The notes beneath the pieces were generated by a model, which had not been told where the DNA came from, ran no database searches, and saw only the letters and a program-made list of their open reading frames with translations. Shown piece after piece: positions 26,001-33,903 of a DNA stretch of 43,171 nucleotides (the first letter of the stretch is position 1; each line of letters begins with the position of its first letter). Made by a program: the position numbers and the translations under genes. The stretch spans positions 1 through 43,171 of the forward strand of contig NZ_VJXQ01000004.1 in NCBI RefSeq assembly GCF_007655485.1, written 5' to 3'. The DNA comes from Halobellus captivus. Lineage in GTDB: Archaea; Halobacteriota; Halobacteria; Halobacteriales; Haloferacaceae.

Positions 26001-26444
26001 TCAGATATCGTCCATCTGCATCCGCTGGCTGATCACCGGCACCGTGGCGGTTCTGACGACTTTGTCCATCGTCCCCCCGAGGAGCCCGCCGATCTTCCCG
26101 CGGTAGGCCGATCCCATCACGATGGCGTCCATCCCCTCGTCCTCGGCGTAGTCGACGATCTCCTCGCTCGGCGTTCCGGTCCGCATCGCCGTCGTGTAGT
26201 CGACGCCGTGCTCGGACGCCAACTCCGAAAGCTCGCCTAGCACCTCGTCGCCGTAGTTGCGGTAGTCCTCGCGCATCTGCTCTTCGTCGTCTCGCAGTGC
26301 GAGTGCCCGCGGCGTACCCGGTAGATCGATGACATAGAGTCCGTGCACCCCCGCACCGAGTGCGGCGGCGAGTTCGATCCCGTGTTTTGCGCCCTTTTTC
26401 GCCTCGTCGCTCCCGTCGTATGGTATCAGTATCTGGTTGTACAT
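26001..26444 (-). CDS. Universal stress protein A-family
   Basis: A 147-residue Usp domain: N-terminal strand ILIPYDGSDEAKKGAKHGIELA, middle VHGLYVIDLP, and the ATP-type phosphate loop GSAYRGKIGGLLGGTMDKV followed by VPVISQRM. It belongs to the ATP-binding class of single-domain UspA proteins, thought to act in stress signalling as dimers. The insert PRALALRDDEEQMREDYRNYGDEVL is a usual haloarchaeal feature. It follows the EtfD-like gene on the same strand but with two hairpins in between, so it is probably transcribed separately. Confidence 0.93.
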   Translation of the reverse strand: MYNQILIPYDGSDEAKKGAKHGIELAAALGAGVHGLYVIDLPGTPRALALRDDEEQMREDYRNYGDEVLGELSELASEHGVDYTTAMRTGTPSEEIVDYAEDEGMDAIVMGSAYRGKIGGLLGGTMDKVVRTATVPVISQRMQMDDI

Positions 26445-26577
26445 CGCTCCGAACCACTTCCACTGACACGACCCGATGACAAATAATTTTCCGCAAAATT
26501 CGACACAAATTCGAATCGAACCGCACGAACCGGGTCATCGAACGTCGTCAGGTTGGTTCTCGTTCGGTCATCTGCCC

Positions 26578-26602
26578 GACCTGTGTCTGTGGGACACAGG
26601 TC
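26578..26602. terminator. 10 bp perfect stem-loop between EtfD-like gene and uspA
   Basis: GACCTGTGTC / GACACAGGTC with a 5-base loop. It lies about 110 bases past the EtfD-like stop and 134 bases before the uspA start. It could be a second terminator or an operator-like site for uspA. Confidence 0.5.
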
Positions 26603-26672
26603 AGTGCCGTGCGCCGTCGGCTCGATCCGATTCACTCGGTCAGTTGTCGTCCCGCCTCGGTGATCGCAGTCG

Positions 26673-26691
26673 CCGGGGATGCGATCCCCGG
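26673..26691 (-). terminator. GC-rich hairpin after the EtfD-like gene
   Basis: CCGGGGAT-GCG-ATCCCCGG, 22 bases beyond the stop codon. The 8 bp perfect stem is well placed to end the transcript, though no T-run follows directly. Confidence 0.5.
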
Positions 26692-26713
26692 GAAGGCGAT
26701 CCGACCGACCGTC

Positions 26714-28894
26714 TCAGTCGCTCGGACTCGCCGCCGCGCCGCCGCTCGCCTCCGCGCTCGGACCGCTCTCGATGGCTTCGACGAGGAGCTCGGCCACGTC
26801 CACGATTTCGATGTCTTCCTCGTAGCCGCCGGTCTTGCGCCCGTCCTCGTACATCGTCATGCACATCGGACAGGCCACGACGAACTTTTCGACGGCGCCG
26901 CCCGCCTCGGTGTCTTCGAGCGCCTCGCGCATCCGCTCCTCGCTCGGCTTCGATTCCTCGTCGATGTCCATCCAGAGGCCGCCGCCGCCGCCGCCGCAGC
27001 AGAACGACTCGTTGCGGTTGCGGGGCATCTCCGCGAGCGTCGCCCCGGTCGCTCTGATGAGTTCCCGCGGGGCCTCGTACTCGTCGTTGTACCGGCCCAG
27101 ATGGCACGGATCGTGGTAGGTCACGGTGTAATCGAGTTCATTGCCCCGGAGAGCCAGTTTGCCCTCGGAGACGAGCTCCTCGACCGCCTGCGTCCAGTGG
27201 AGCACGTCGATTTCCCCCTCGCTGTTCCACGCCTCGTCGTACTCGAACTGCATCAGCGGTTCCTCGGCGAAATCGGCGTACTCGATCTCGGGGTACTCGT
27301 TTTTGAACGTGTTGTACGAGTGCGGATCGGTGCAGATGATCTTCTCGGGGTCGACCTCTTCGAACCGCTCGACGTGATAGCCCGCGAGGTCGACGTAGAG
27401 GAACTCCTCGCCGAGCCGTCGAATGTCGTTGCCGTCGTACTTCTCGTCCTCGAAGAGGATGCCATACTCGACGTCCGCGCGTTCGAGGATCTTCGCGACC
27501 GAGCGGGCGACCCGTTTGTTCCGCTCGTCGTAGCTGGGGTAGTCCCCGACGTACCAGAGGTACTCGACGTCCTCCTCGCGGGCGTCCGTGACCTCGAAAT
27601 CCAACTCCTCGGCCCACGCGGCGCGCTCCTCGGGCGGATCACCGAACGTGTTGCCCATCCCCATGATGTTGTCGAAGGTGTCCTGGACGTTCGAGTCGAC
27701 GTCCCCTTGGTCCGTCAGCTGGCGGTTCATCCGCGTGAACGAGCTGAGGTGCTCGATGTCGACCGGGCAGGCGTCCATACAGGCCATACAGGCCATACAG
27801 GACTCCATCGTCGCGGCGTCGACGACGCTCTCGCCCCCGTCGGCAACGATGTCGACCGCCTCGGTCTCCCCGGCGTCGAGCGCGTCGCGGTACTGCTTCA
27901 GATCGAGGATGACGTCGCGCGGATCGAGCGGTCGCCCCGACGATTCGGCCGGACACGCCGAGGAACAGCGGCCGCATTTCGTACAGGCGTCCTGATCGAG
28001 GAGTTCCTTCCACGTGAAGTCGGTGATCTCCTCCGCGCCGGTGTCTGCGTCGAGGTCGGCGGGGATTCCGGGCAGCCGTGCTCCCGCCTTCTCGTCGCGG
28101 GTCACGATGTTCGCGTACGAGGAGAGCATGTGGAACGGCTTGCCGAAGGGGATCGCGGCGATGAAGGCGAACGCGAGCAGGGCGTGGGACCACCAGACGG
28201 TGGGGTAGACCGCCTCGGCCGTCAACTGCGTCATCCCGGCGAGCGCGAGCACGTCGGCGACGAACCAGCCGACGAAACTCACCGTCTCGAAGTCGGGAAA
28301 GCCCGTTCCGAGGATTCGGAGCCCTTCGGTGAGGTAGCCGCCGACGCCGAGCAGAAAGAGCGCCCAGATGAAGAAGTCGTCTTCGAGGCTGGTGTGTTTG
28401 CCGTGGAGCCGCCACTTCCGCGCGGCGTAGCGTCGGTAGAGCGCGACCCCGACGCCGACGACGAACAGCAGTCCCATCGCGTCCATCACGAGCGAGTACG
28501 AGAGGTAGAAGTCGCCGACGAAGAAGGACTGTTCGGCCCCCGTGAGGCCGGTAAGCGGCTGATAAATGTCCATATCGATCGCGAGGATGGTCGTCCCGAT
28601 GAGGAGCGTGAGAAAGCCCCAGAGGATGAACGCGTGCATCAGGCCGCCCACGGTGTCGCGATCGAAGAGCTTCCGATTCGAGAGTACGATTCGGGCGGAC
28701 GAGACGATCCGCCGCGGGAGATCGTCGAGCCTGTCGAACCAGTCTTCCTGTCCGTCGGTGAGTCGATCGACGCGTCGGTACGTGCCGTAAGCGAATATCA
28801 GAATAGTCACGGCGGCGAGGACGTAGAACACGATCTCGCCGAGATGCCCGATCCCCCAGAACGTCGGTCTCGTAACCGCTTCCTCGGCAGCCAT
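26714..28894 (-). CDS. Membrane Fe-S oxidoreductase, EtfD/HdrD-like (ETF:menaquinone oxidoreductase)
   Basis: A 726-residue fusion. About 260 residues of NarI-like membrane helices (such as 21-38, 85-105, 135-152, 174-192, 206-222 and 236-250) are followed by two ferredoxin clusters: CTKCGRCSSACP (Cys304, 307, 310, 314) and CMACMACMDACP (366, 369, 372, 376). Then come CCG-type domains like HdrB/HdrD. The second CCG set is complete: Cys597 (HDPCHLGR), Cys632-633 (CCGGGGGG) and Cys675/678 (CPMC). The first is eroded: EDEKYDGNDIRRLG has Tyr where the family has Cys, leaving Cys521 alone. Proteins of this layout next to ETF genes pass electrons from ETF to menaquinone; etfBA lie nearby. A TATA-like element 30 bases upstream suggests a leaderless transcript. 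Confidence 0.86.
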   Translation of the reverse strand: MAAEEAVTRPTFWGIGHLGEIVFYVLAAVTILIFAYGTYRRVDRLTDGQEDWFDRLDDLPRRIVSSARIVLSNRKLFDRDTVGGLMHAFILWGFLTLLIGTTILAIDMDIYQPLTGLTGAEQSFFVGDFYLSYSLVMDAMGLLFVVGVGVALYRRYAARKWRLHGKHTSLEDDFFIWALFLLGVGGYLTEGLRILGTGFPDFETVSFVGWFVADVLALAGMTQLTAEAVYPTVWWSHALLAFAFIAAIPFGKPFHMLSSYANIVTRDEKAGARLPGIPADLDADTGAEEITDFTWKELLDQDACTKCGRCSSACPAESSGRPLDPRDVILDLKQYRDALDAGETEAVDIVADGGESVVDAATMESCMACMACMDACPVDIEHLSSFTRMNRQLTDQGDVDSNVQDTFDNIMGMGNTFGDPPEERAAWAEELDFEVTDAREEDVEYLWYVGDYPSYDERNKRVARSVAKILERADVEYGILFEDEKYDGNDIRRLGEEFLYVDLAGYHVERFEEVDPEKIICTDPHSYNTFKNEYPEIEYADFAEEPLMQFEYDEAWNSEGEIDVLHWTQAVEELVSEGKLALRGNELDYTVTYHDPCHLGRYNDEYEAPRELIRATGATLAEMPRNRNESFCCGGGGGGLWMDIDEESKPSEERMREALEDTEAGGAVEKFVVACPMCMTMYEDGRKTGGYEEDIEIVDVAELLVEAIESGPSAEASGGAAASPSD

Positions 28895-28920
28895 AACGAT
28901 TGATAATTCGCCAATCTCGG

Positions 28921-28928
28921 CATAAATC
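28921..28928 (-). promoter_or_regulatory. TATA-like element for the EtfD-like gene
   Basis: GATTTATG on the minus strand, centred about 30 bases before the ATG. Confidence 0.5.
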
Positions 28929-29237
28929 TTGGCACGAAGGCCACCGGGGGGTGCGACGTCCCGCGATTTCGCTCAGTGTTGGATTGGGGGCCGTCCGATT
29001 GATGTGTCGAAACCGTTCGGACGAGATGTCGAAATCCGGACGTTTGACCCGTCGCGAGGGGCCGATACCGTTCCCCGTCGCGTTCTAGCGACGCCGGACG
29101 GAGCCGACCCGATTCGAACGAACAGGCAGCTCTATGCTCACGTCTCGATGATGACCCTCCCCGATGCGAACCTTGTCATCTCTGTCGGTTGAAAGTTCGT
29201 GGAACCGCCCCGCTTCTCACCCTCGCCGTCACCAACT

Positions 29238-29243
29238 CTATAC
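29238..29243 (+). promoter_or_regulatory. TATA-like element for the 44-residue protein
   Basis: CTATAC lies 27-32 bases before the ATG at 29270. Confidence 0.45.
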
Positions 29244-29269
29244 GGTGGGCGTTCGAATGACGGTTCAGG

Positions 29270-29404
29270 ATGAACCTTCCCGTTCGATTCGACCACCCGG
29301 CGTGGACCGCTGGCGTCGCGACCGCCCTCAGTTACGGCCTCGGACTGCTCGGACTGTTCGTGCTTCTTTTTGTCGTTCCGTTTCTGCTGTTCGCGCTCAT
29401 CTGA
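29270..29404 (+). CDS. Very small hydrophobic membrane protein (44 aa)
   Basis: ATG to TGA. It starts MNLPVRFDHPAWTAGVATAL and continues SYGLGLLGLFVLLFVVPFLL to FALI. A short amphipathic N-terminus with His and Trp precedes one or two membrane helices. The placement just upstream of the DMGDH-etfBA operon, 175 bases away with regulatory repeats between, may be chance. A TATA-like element sits at the right distance. Function unknown. Confidence 0.6.
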   Translation: MNLPVRFDHPAWTAGVATALSYGLGLLGLFVLLFVVPFLLFALI

Positions 29405-29426
29405 TAGTAACTGCGTCGCATAAAAT

Positions 29427-29462
29427 GAGGTGTAGTATTGAGGGTGTAGTTAATTATCGTTA
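29427..29462 (+). promoter_or_regulatory. Direct repeat and dyad upstream of the DMGDH-etfBA operon
   Basis: GAGGTGTAGT (29427-29436) and GAGGGTGTAGT (29440-29450) are followed directly by TAATTATCGTTA (29451-29462). The cluster is 118-153 bases before the ATG of the first DMGDH-type gene and looks like a regulator-binding region. Confidence 0.45.
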
Positions 29463-29579
29463 GCGACAAAGGAACCTCACGTATAGCGTTGGTGTGCTAC
29501 CAGCAGACAGACGTGTGGGGCCGTGCGGTATGACACCAAGAAACAAGATGCAGGAACGTAAAACTGAGGTTGGATATCG

Positions 29580-32114
29580 ATGAGCACGAAAGAACTTCCA
29601 TCGCACGCAGGCACAGTAATTATCGGGGCCGGAATCGTCGGCAGTTCGCTCGCGGGTGAGCTGGCGGAGCGCGGTCGTGACGACATCCTCCTGATCGACA
29701 AGGGACCGCTTTCGGATCCGGGGGGGTCGACCGGACACGCCTCGAACTTCATCTTCCCGGTCGAACACAGCAAGGATATGACCAAGCTGACCTCCGACAG
29801 CCGGGACATCTACCGGGACTTCGGGGTCTTCACGAACTCCGGGGGGATCGAGGTCGCCAGAACGGACGAGCGGATGGCGGAGCTCAAACGCCGCGTCGTC
29901 TCCGCGAAGTCCTTCGGCGAGGACGCGGAGCTTCTGACGCCGGAGGAGGTCGAAGAGCTGGTACCGTACGTCAACACCGACATCATCAAAGGCGGCTTCT
30001 ACAGCAAGGGCGCGGGGACGTGTGACCCGCTTCGCGCCGGAGAGCTCTATCGCCAACAAGCCCAAGAGAAGGGCGCTCTCAGCACGGCAGCGAACACGAT
30101 GGTCGAGGATCTCCGCGTCGAAGACGGCGAGATCCAGGCGGTCGAGACCGACAAGGGGACCGTCGAGGCCGACGAGGTCATCATCGCCGCGGGGCTGTGG
30201 AGCCCGAAGATCGCTGACATGGCTGGCGTCGACATCCCGCTCACGCCCGCGGTCCACCAGATGGTCTCCGTCGGGCCCGTCGAGCGCTTCGAGGACGGCG
30301 AGGGCGAGATCAACTACCCCGTCATCCGGGATATGGACACCCAGATGTACGAGCGCCAGCACGGCAACGACATCGAGGTCGGTTCCTACGAACACCGGCC
30401 GATCCTCTGGGACGTCGACGACGTCCCCTCGATCGCGGAATCGCCGCTGTCGCCGACGCAGCCCCCGCTGACCGAGGACGCCTTCGAGCCGTCTATGGAG
30501 CACGCCCTGGAAATCATCCCGGACGTCCTCGACGACCCCGACGCCGGAGTCCGTCACTCGATCGACGGCCTGCTCTCGGTGACGCCCGACGGGCATCCGC
30601 TTCTGGGGCCGATCCCCGAGGTCGACGGGCTGTGGTCCTGCGCGGCGATTTGGATCAAGGAGGCACCGGCGATCGCGCGGGAGGTCTCGAAGTGGATGAC
30701 GAAGGGCCATCCCGACATCGACATCGTCGCCCACGACCACGTCGCCCGCTTCGACGAGTACGGCGAGACGCAGGAGTTCGTCAAGAGCCGGGCACACGAG
30801 GGCTATCAGAAGATCTACGGGATCGTCCACCCGCGCGAGCAGTGGCAGTCCACCCGACCGCTCCGCACGAGCGCCTTCTACAACCGTCAGGAGGACCTCG
30901 ACGCCGAGTTCTTCGAGGCTGGCGGCTGGGAGCGCCCGCGCTGGTTCGAGTCGAACGCCGACCTCGTCGACACGTACGAGGATCAGATCGAAGACCTCCG
31001 CCGACCGAACGAGTGGGACAGCCGCTGGTGGTCGCCGATCGTCCTCGGCGAGCACCTGCACCTGCGAAACAACGTCGGGATGATCGGCGACACCGGGTTC
31101 GGGATCTTCGATATCATCGGCAGCGACGCCGAGGAGAATATGGAGCGGCTCTGCGTCGCCTCGATGGATATCGCCGTCGACGACGCGGTGTACACGCCGA
31201 TCCTCGCGCCGAACGCCGGGTTCGTCGCCGACCTGACGGTCGCTCGTCTCGGGAAGAACCACTACCGCGTCATCACTGGCGGCGCACACGCCGGACAGGA
31301 CCGCACGTGGTTCGGCAAGCACCTCGAAGGGGACGCCGAACTCATCGGCCGCTCCTCGGAGCTCTGCACGCTGGGCGTGTGGGGCCCGAAGGCCGAGGCG
31401 CTGATGGACTCCATCTCGGAGGAACCGATGACGGCCGACTCGTTCGACTTCGCGGAGATGAAGGACGTCACCATCAACGGCGTCACCGCGAAGGCGCTGC
31501 GGATCTCCTACGTCGGCGAGTTCGGCTGGGAGATCTACGCGCCGATGGACCGGGGCCAGCGCCTCTGGGACACCATTTACGAGGCCGGACAGGAGTTCGA
31601 CATCCGCCCGGTCGGCACCGGCGTCTACGGGGAGACGGGACGAATGGAGAAGGGCTACCGCTTGATGGGCGCAGAGCTCGAGATGGACTACAACCCGGCG
31701 GAGGCCGGGCTGACGTTCCACGGCGTCAAAGACGCGGACTTCATCGGAAAGGAGGCCTACGCGGCGGCCATCGACGGGGAGAACGCGGCCACGCTGTGTA
31801 CGCTGTCGGTGACGGATCACGCGCCCGACGGGGGCGAACCGCGGTTTATGACCGGCGGCGAGCCCGTGCTCGACGAGAACGGTGACGTCCTCATCGACGA
31901 GGAGGGCCGCCGCTCGTATGTCACTTCGGCGGGAACCGGCCCCTCTGTCGGAAAGCACCTCCTGCTCTCCTATCTCCCGCGGGAGTATGCGGAGGAGGGC
32001 GAACAGTTGCAGGTCGAGTACTTCGGCCAGCAGTACCCGGTCGAGGTCGAAGTCGCCGGTAACGGCGGCGTCTTCGACCCGAACAACGACCGCCTGTTCC
32101 GAAACGAGTACTGA
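29580..32114 (+). CDS. Dimethylglycine/sarcosine dehydrogenase-type FAD-GcvT protein (first copy)
   Basis: An 844-residue DMGDH-family enzyme. The N-terminal DAO/FAD domain (about 12-370) has GAGIVG (16-21) and GGSTGHAS, whose His53 matches the His that binds FAD covalently in mammalian DMGDH. A short FAO_M bridge (about 375-435) is followed by a GcvT folate-binding domain (about 440-720; ISYVGEFGWEIYAP, GRMEKGYRLMGAEL) and a GcvT C-terminal barrel (about 730-840). It would remove an N-methyl group, pass two electrons to ETF, and give methylene-THF. Dimethylglycine, sarcosine or another N-methylamine are possible substrates. The stop is 17 bases before etfB, so it heads an operon with its electron acceptor. 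Confidence 0.88.
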   Translation: MSTKELPSHAGTVIIGAGIVGSSLAGELAERGRDDILLIDKGPLSDPGGSTGHASNFIFPVEHSKDMTKLTSDSRDIYRDFGVFTNSGGIEVARTDERMAELKRRVVSAKSFGEDAELLTPEEVEELVPYVNTDIIKGGFYSKGAGTCDPLRAGELYRQQAQEKGALSTAANTMVEDLRVEDGEIQAVETDKGTVEADEVIIAAGLWSPKIADMAGVDIPLTPAVHQMVSVGPVERFEDGEGEINYPVIRDMDTQMYERQHGNDIEVGSYEHRPILWDVDDVPSIAESPLSPTQPPLTEDAFEPSMEHALEIIPDVLDDPDAGVRHSIDGLLSVTPDGHPLLGPIPEVDGLWSCAAIWIKEAPAIAREVSKWMTKGHPDIDIVAHDHVARFDEYGETQEFVKSRAHEGYQKIYGIVHPREQWQSTRPLRTSAFYNRQEDLDAEFFEAGGWERPRWFESNADLVDTYEDQIEDLRRPNEWDSRWWSPIVLGEHLHLRNNVGMIGDTGFGIFDIIGSDAEENMERLCVASMDIAVDDAVYTPILAPNAGFVADLTVARLGKNHYRVITGGAHAGQDRTWFGKHLEGDAELIGRSSELCTLGVWGPKAEALMDSISEEPMTADSFDFAEMKDVTINGVTAKALRISYVGEFGWEIYAPMDRGQRLWDTIYEAGQEFDIRPVGTGVYGETGRMEKGYRLMGAELEMDYNPAEAGLTFHGVKDADFIGKEAYAAAIDGENAATLCTLSVTDHAPDGGEPRFMTGGEPVLDENGDVLIDEEGRRSYVTSAGTGPSVGKHLLLSYLPREYAEEGEQLQVEYFGQQYPVEVEVAGNGGVFDPNNDRLFRNEY

Positions 32115-32131
32115 CGGGAGGGCACACAACT

Positions 32132-32887
32132 ATGGAGATACTCACTGCAATCAAACGCGTGCCGGAAACGGGCGCGAAGGTCTCACTCACGGACGACAAG
32201 CTCGACATCGACACCACCTCGCTGGGCTTCACGTTCAGCCCGCACGAGGAGTGCGCGGTCGAGGAGGGCGTCCAACTCGTCGAGGAGCACGGCGGCAACG
32301 TCACCGTGCTCACGCTCGGCGAGGCCGACGCGACCGAACAGCTCCGCTCGGCGATCGCGATGGGTGCCGACGACGGCATCCTCCTCGACGGCGGCGACGA
32401 CGAGTGGGGGCCAGTCGGAACGTCGAAGGCCATCGCGGACGCGGTCGGAGAGAGCGGCACCGACTTCGACCTCCTGCTCTTCGGGAACGAATCGGCCGAC
32501 ACGGCGAACCACCAGGTCGGCGTCCGCGTCGCCGAGGAGCTCGGTCTCCCCTGTATCACCGGGATCAAAGAGCTCGACGTCGCCGATGGGACCGCCACCG
32601 CGAAGCGAGAGGTCCCCGGCGGCTCGGAGGTCTACGAGATCGATCTGCCCGCCGTCATCACCGTCAAAGAGGGATTGAACGAACCGCGCTACCCCTCGAT
32701 GCGCGCGAAGATGCAGGCGCGGAAGGCCTCCGTCGCCGAGCGGACGCCAGAACCGCACGAGGGAGACCTCGAACTGGTCGAACTCGAAGTTCCGGAAAGC
32801 GACGACAGTCCCGCGGAGGTCCTCGGGGAGGGTCCCGAGGCGGCCGCGGACGTCGTCGACGTCCTAGAGGACTTGGAGGTGGTCTGA
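32132..32887 (+). CDS. etfB: Electron transfer flavoprotein, beta subunit
   Basis: A 251-residue EtfB/FixA. It starts MEILTAIKRVPETGAKV, has the AMGADDGILLDGGDDEW and LLLFGNESADTANHQVGVRVAEELG segments, and the subunit signature LPAVITVKEGLNEPRYPSMRAKMQARK. It binds AMP or a second FAD and forms a heterodimer with EtfA. A GGGAGG lies about 11 bases upstream, and the etfA start follows the stop by one base. The preceding gene is its likely electron donor; the EtfD-like protein at 26714-28894 is its likely acceptor. Confidence 0.95.
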   Translation: MEILTAIKRVPETGAKVSLTDDKLDIDTTSLGFTFSPHEECAVEEGVQLVEEHGGNVTVLTLGEADATEQLRSAIAMGADDGILLDGGDDEWGPVGTSKAIADAVGESGTDFDLLLFGNESADTANHQVGVRVAEELGLPCITGIKELDVADGTATAKREVPGGSEVYEIDLPAVITVKEGLNEPRYPSMRAKMQARKASVAERTPEPHEGDLELVELEVPESDDSPAEVLGEGPEAAADVVDVLEDLEVV

Positions 32888-32888
32888 G

Positions 32889-33860
32889 ATGGTACTCACG
32901 CTCGTCGAACACGAGGACGGCGAGGTCGACGACGTCTCACTGCAGACGCTCGCGCTCGCTCGCGACGTCGCCGAACAGTCCGGCGAATCGCTCGATGCGA
33001 TCGCCTTCGGCTCCGATGCCGAAGCGATCGCCGAGGCAGTCGGCGCACACGGCGTCGAGACGCTGCAGATCGTCGACGACGACGCGCTGGCGGACTACGC
33101 GCCGGAGGCGTACGGCCGCGCGGTCGCCCAGTGCGCCGAGGAACTCGGCACCGAGGCCGTGATCGCGCCCGGGACGGATCGGGGCGCGGAGACGCTCGCG
33201 CACGCCGCCGCGAAGCTCGACGTGACGATGGCGGCGGAGGTCACCGCGGTCGAGGTCGGCGACGCCTACGAGCTCACCCGCCAGCGCTGGGGCGGCACGC
33301 TCATCGAGCACTCGAAGCTCACGGCCGACACGAACGTCCTCACCGTCGCCGCGAACGAGGTCTCGGCGAGCGAGACCGACGGCGGCGCGGCCGCCGTCGA
33401 GGCGTTCGCGCCCGATGTCGACGACGGCGACCTGCGGGTGCGACTCGCCGAGGTCGAGGAGTCCGACGTCGAGGGCGTCCCGCTCGGCGAGGCTCGGGTC
33501 GTCGTCTCCGGCGGCCGCGGCACCGACGGCGACTTCTCCGAACTGGAGGAACTCGTCGAACGCGTCCCGAACGCCGCGTTGGGCTCCTCGCGGGCGGCGG
33601 TCAACGAGGGCTGGCGGCCGCACGACGACCAGATCGGTCAGACGGGTGCGAAGATCGCGCCCGAAATCTACATCCCCTGCGGTATCAGCGGGGCCGTCCA
33701 ACACATGGTCGGCTGTAAGGGCGCGGAGAACATCCTCGCGATCAACACCGACCCTGAGGCGGCCATCATTCAGAAGGCCGACTACGCCGTGATCGCGGAC
33801 CTCCACGAGGTCGCACCAGCGATCGCCGAGGAACTCGAAGCCCGCGGACACGCCGAATAA
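32889..33860 (+). CDS. etfA: Electron transfer flavoprotein, alpha subunit
   Basis: A 323-residue EtfA/FixB. The N-terminal ETF fold holds IAPGTDRGAETLAHAAAKL. The C-terminal FAD domain has LGSSRAAVNEGWRPHDDQIGQTGAKIAPEIYIPCGISGAVQHM and NTDPEAAIIQKADY, the usual FAD-binding pattern. It carries electrons from the dehydrogenase encoded upstream to the membrane. It is the last gene of the operon; a T-run follows the stop. Confidence 0.96.
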   Translation: MVLTLVEHEDGEVDDVSLQTLALARDVAEQSGESLDAIAFGSDAEAIAEAVGAHGVETLQIVDDDALADYAPEAYGRAVAQCAEELGTEAVIAPGTDRGAETLAHAAAKLDVTMAAEVTAVEVGDAYELTRQRWGGTLIEHSKLTADTNVLTVAANEVSASETDGGAAAVEAFAPDVDDGDLRVRLAEVEESDVEGVPLGEARVVVSGGRGTDGDFSELEELVERVPNAALGSSRAAVNEGWRPHDDQIGQTGAKIAPEIYIPCGISGAVQHMVGCKGAENILAINTDPEAAIIQKADYAVIADLHEVAPAIAEELEARGHAE

Positions 33861-33887
33861 CTCAAACGGTCCTCACCGCGAACAGCG

Positions 33888-33896
33888 TTCTTTTTT
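33888..33896 (+). terminator. T-rich terminator after etfA
   Basis: TTC followed by six T, about 28 bases past the stop and inside the 43-base convergent gap with ilvA. T-runs of this kind end transcripts in archaea. Confidence 0.6.
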
Positions 33897-33903
33897 CACT
33901 GAA

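Larger units (their letters stand above)
28895..29269. other. Divergent intergenic region upstream of the EtfD-like gene
   Basis: No supported gene apart from promoter elements at both ends. The open frames present have neither acidic composition nor recognisable domains. Confidence 0.5.

Noticed and set aside
26609-28903. A 764-codon open frame opposite the EtfD-like gene
   Set aside because: Antisense shadow of a strongly supported gene.
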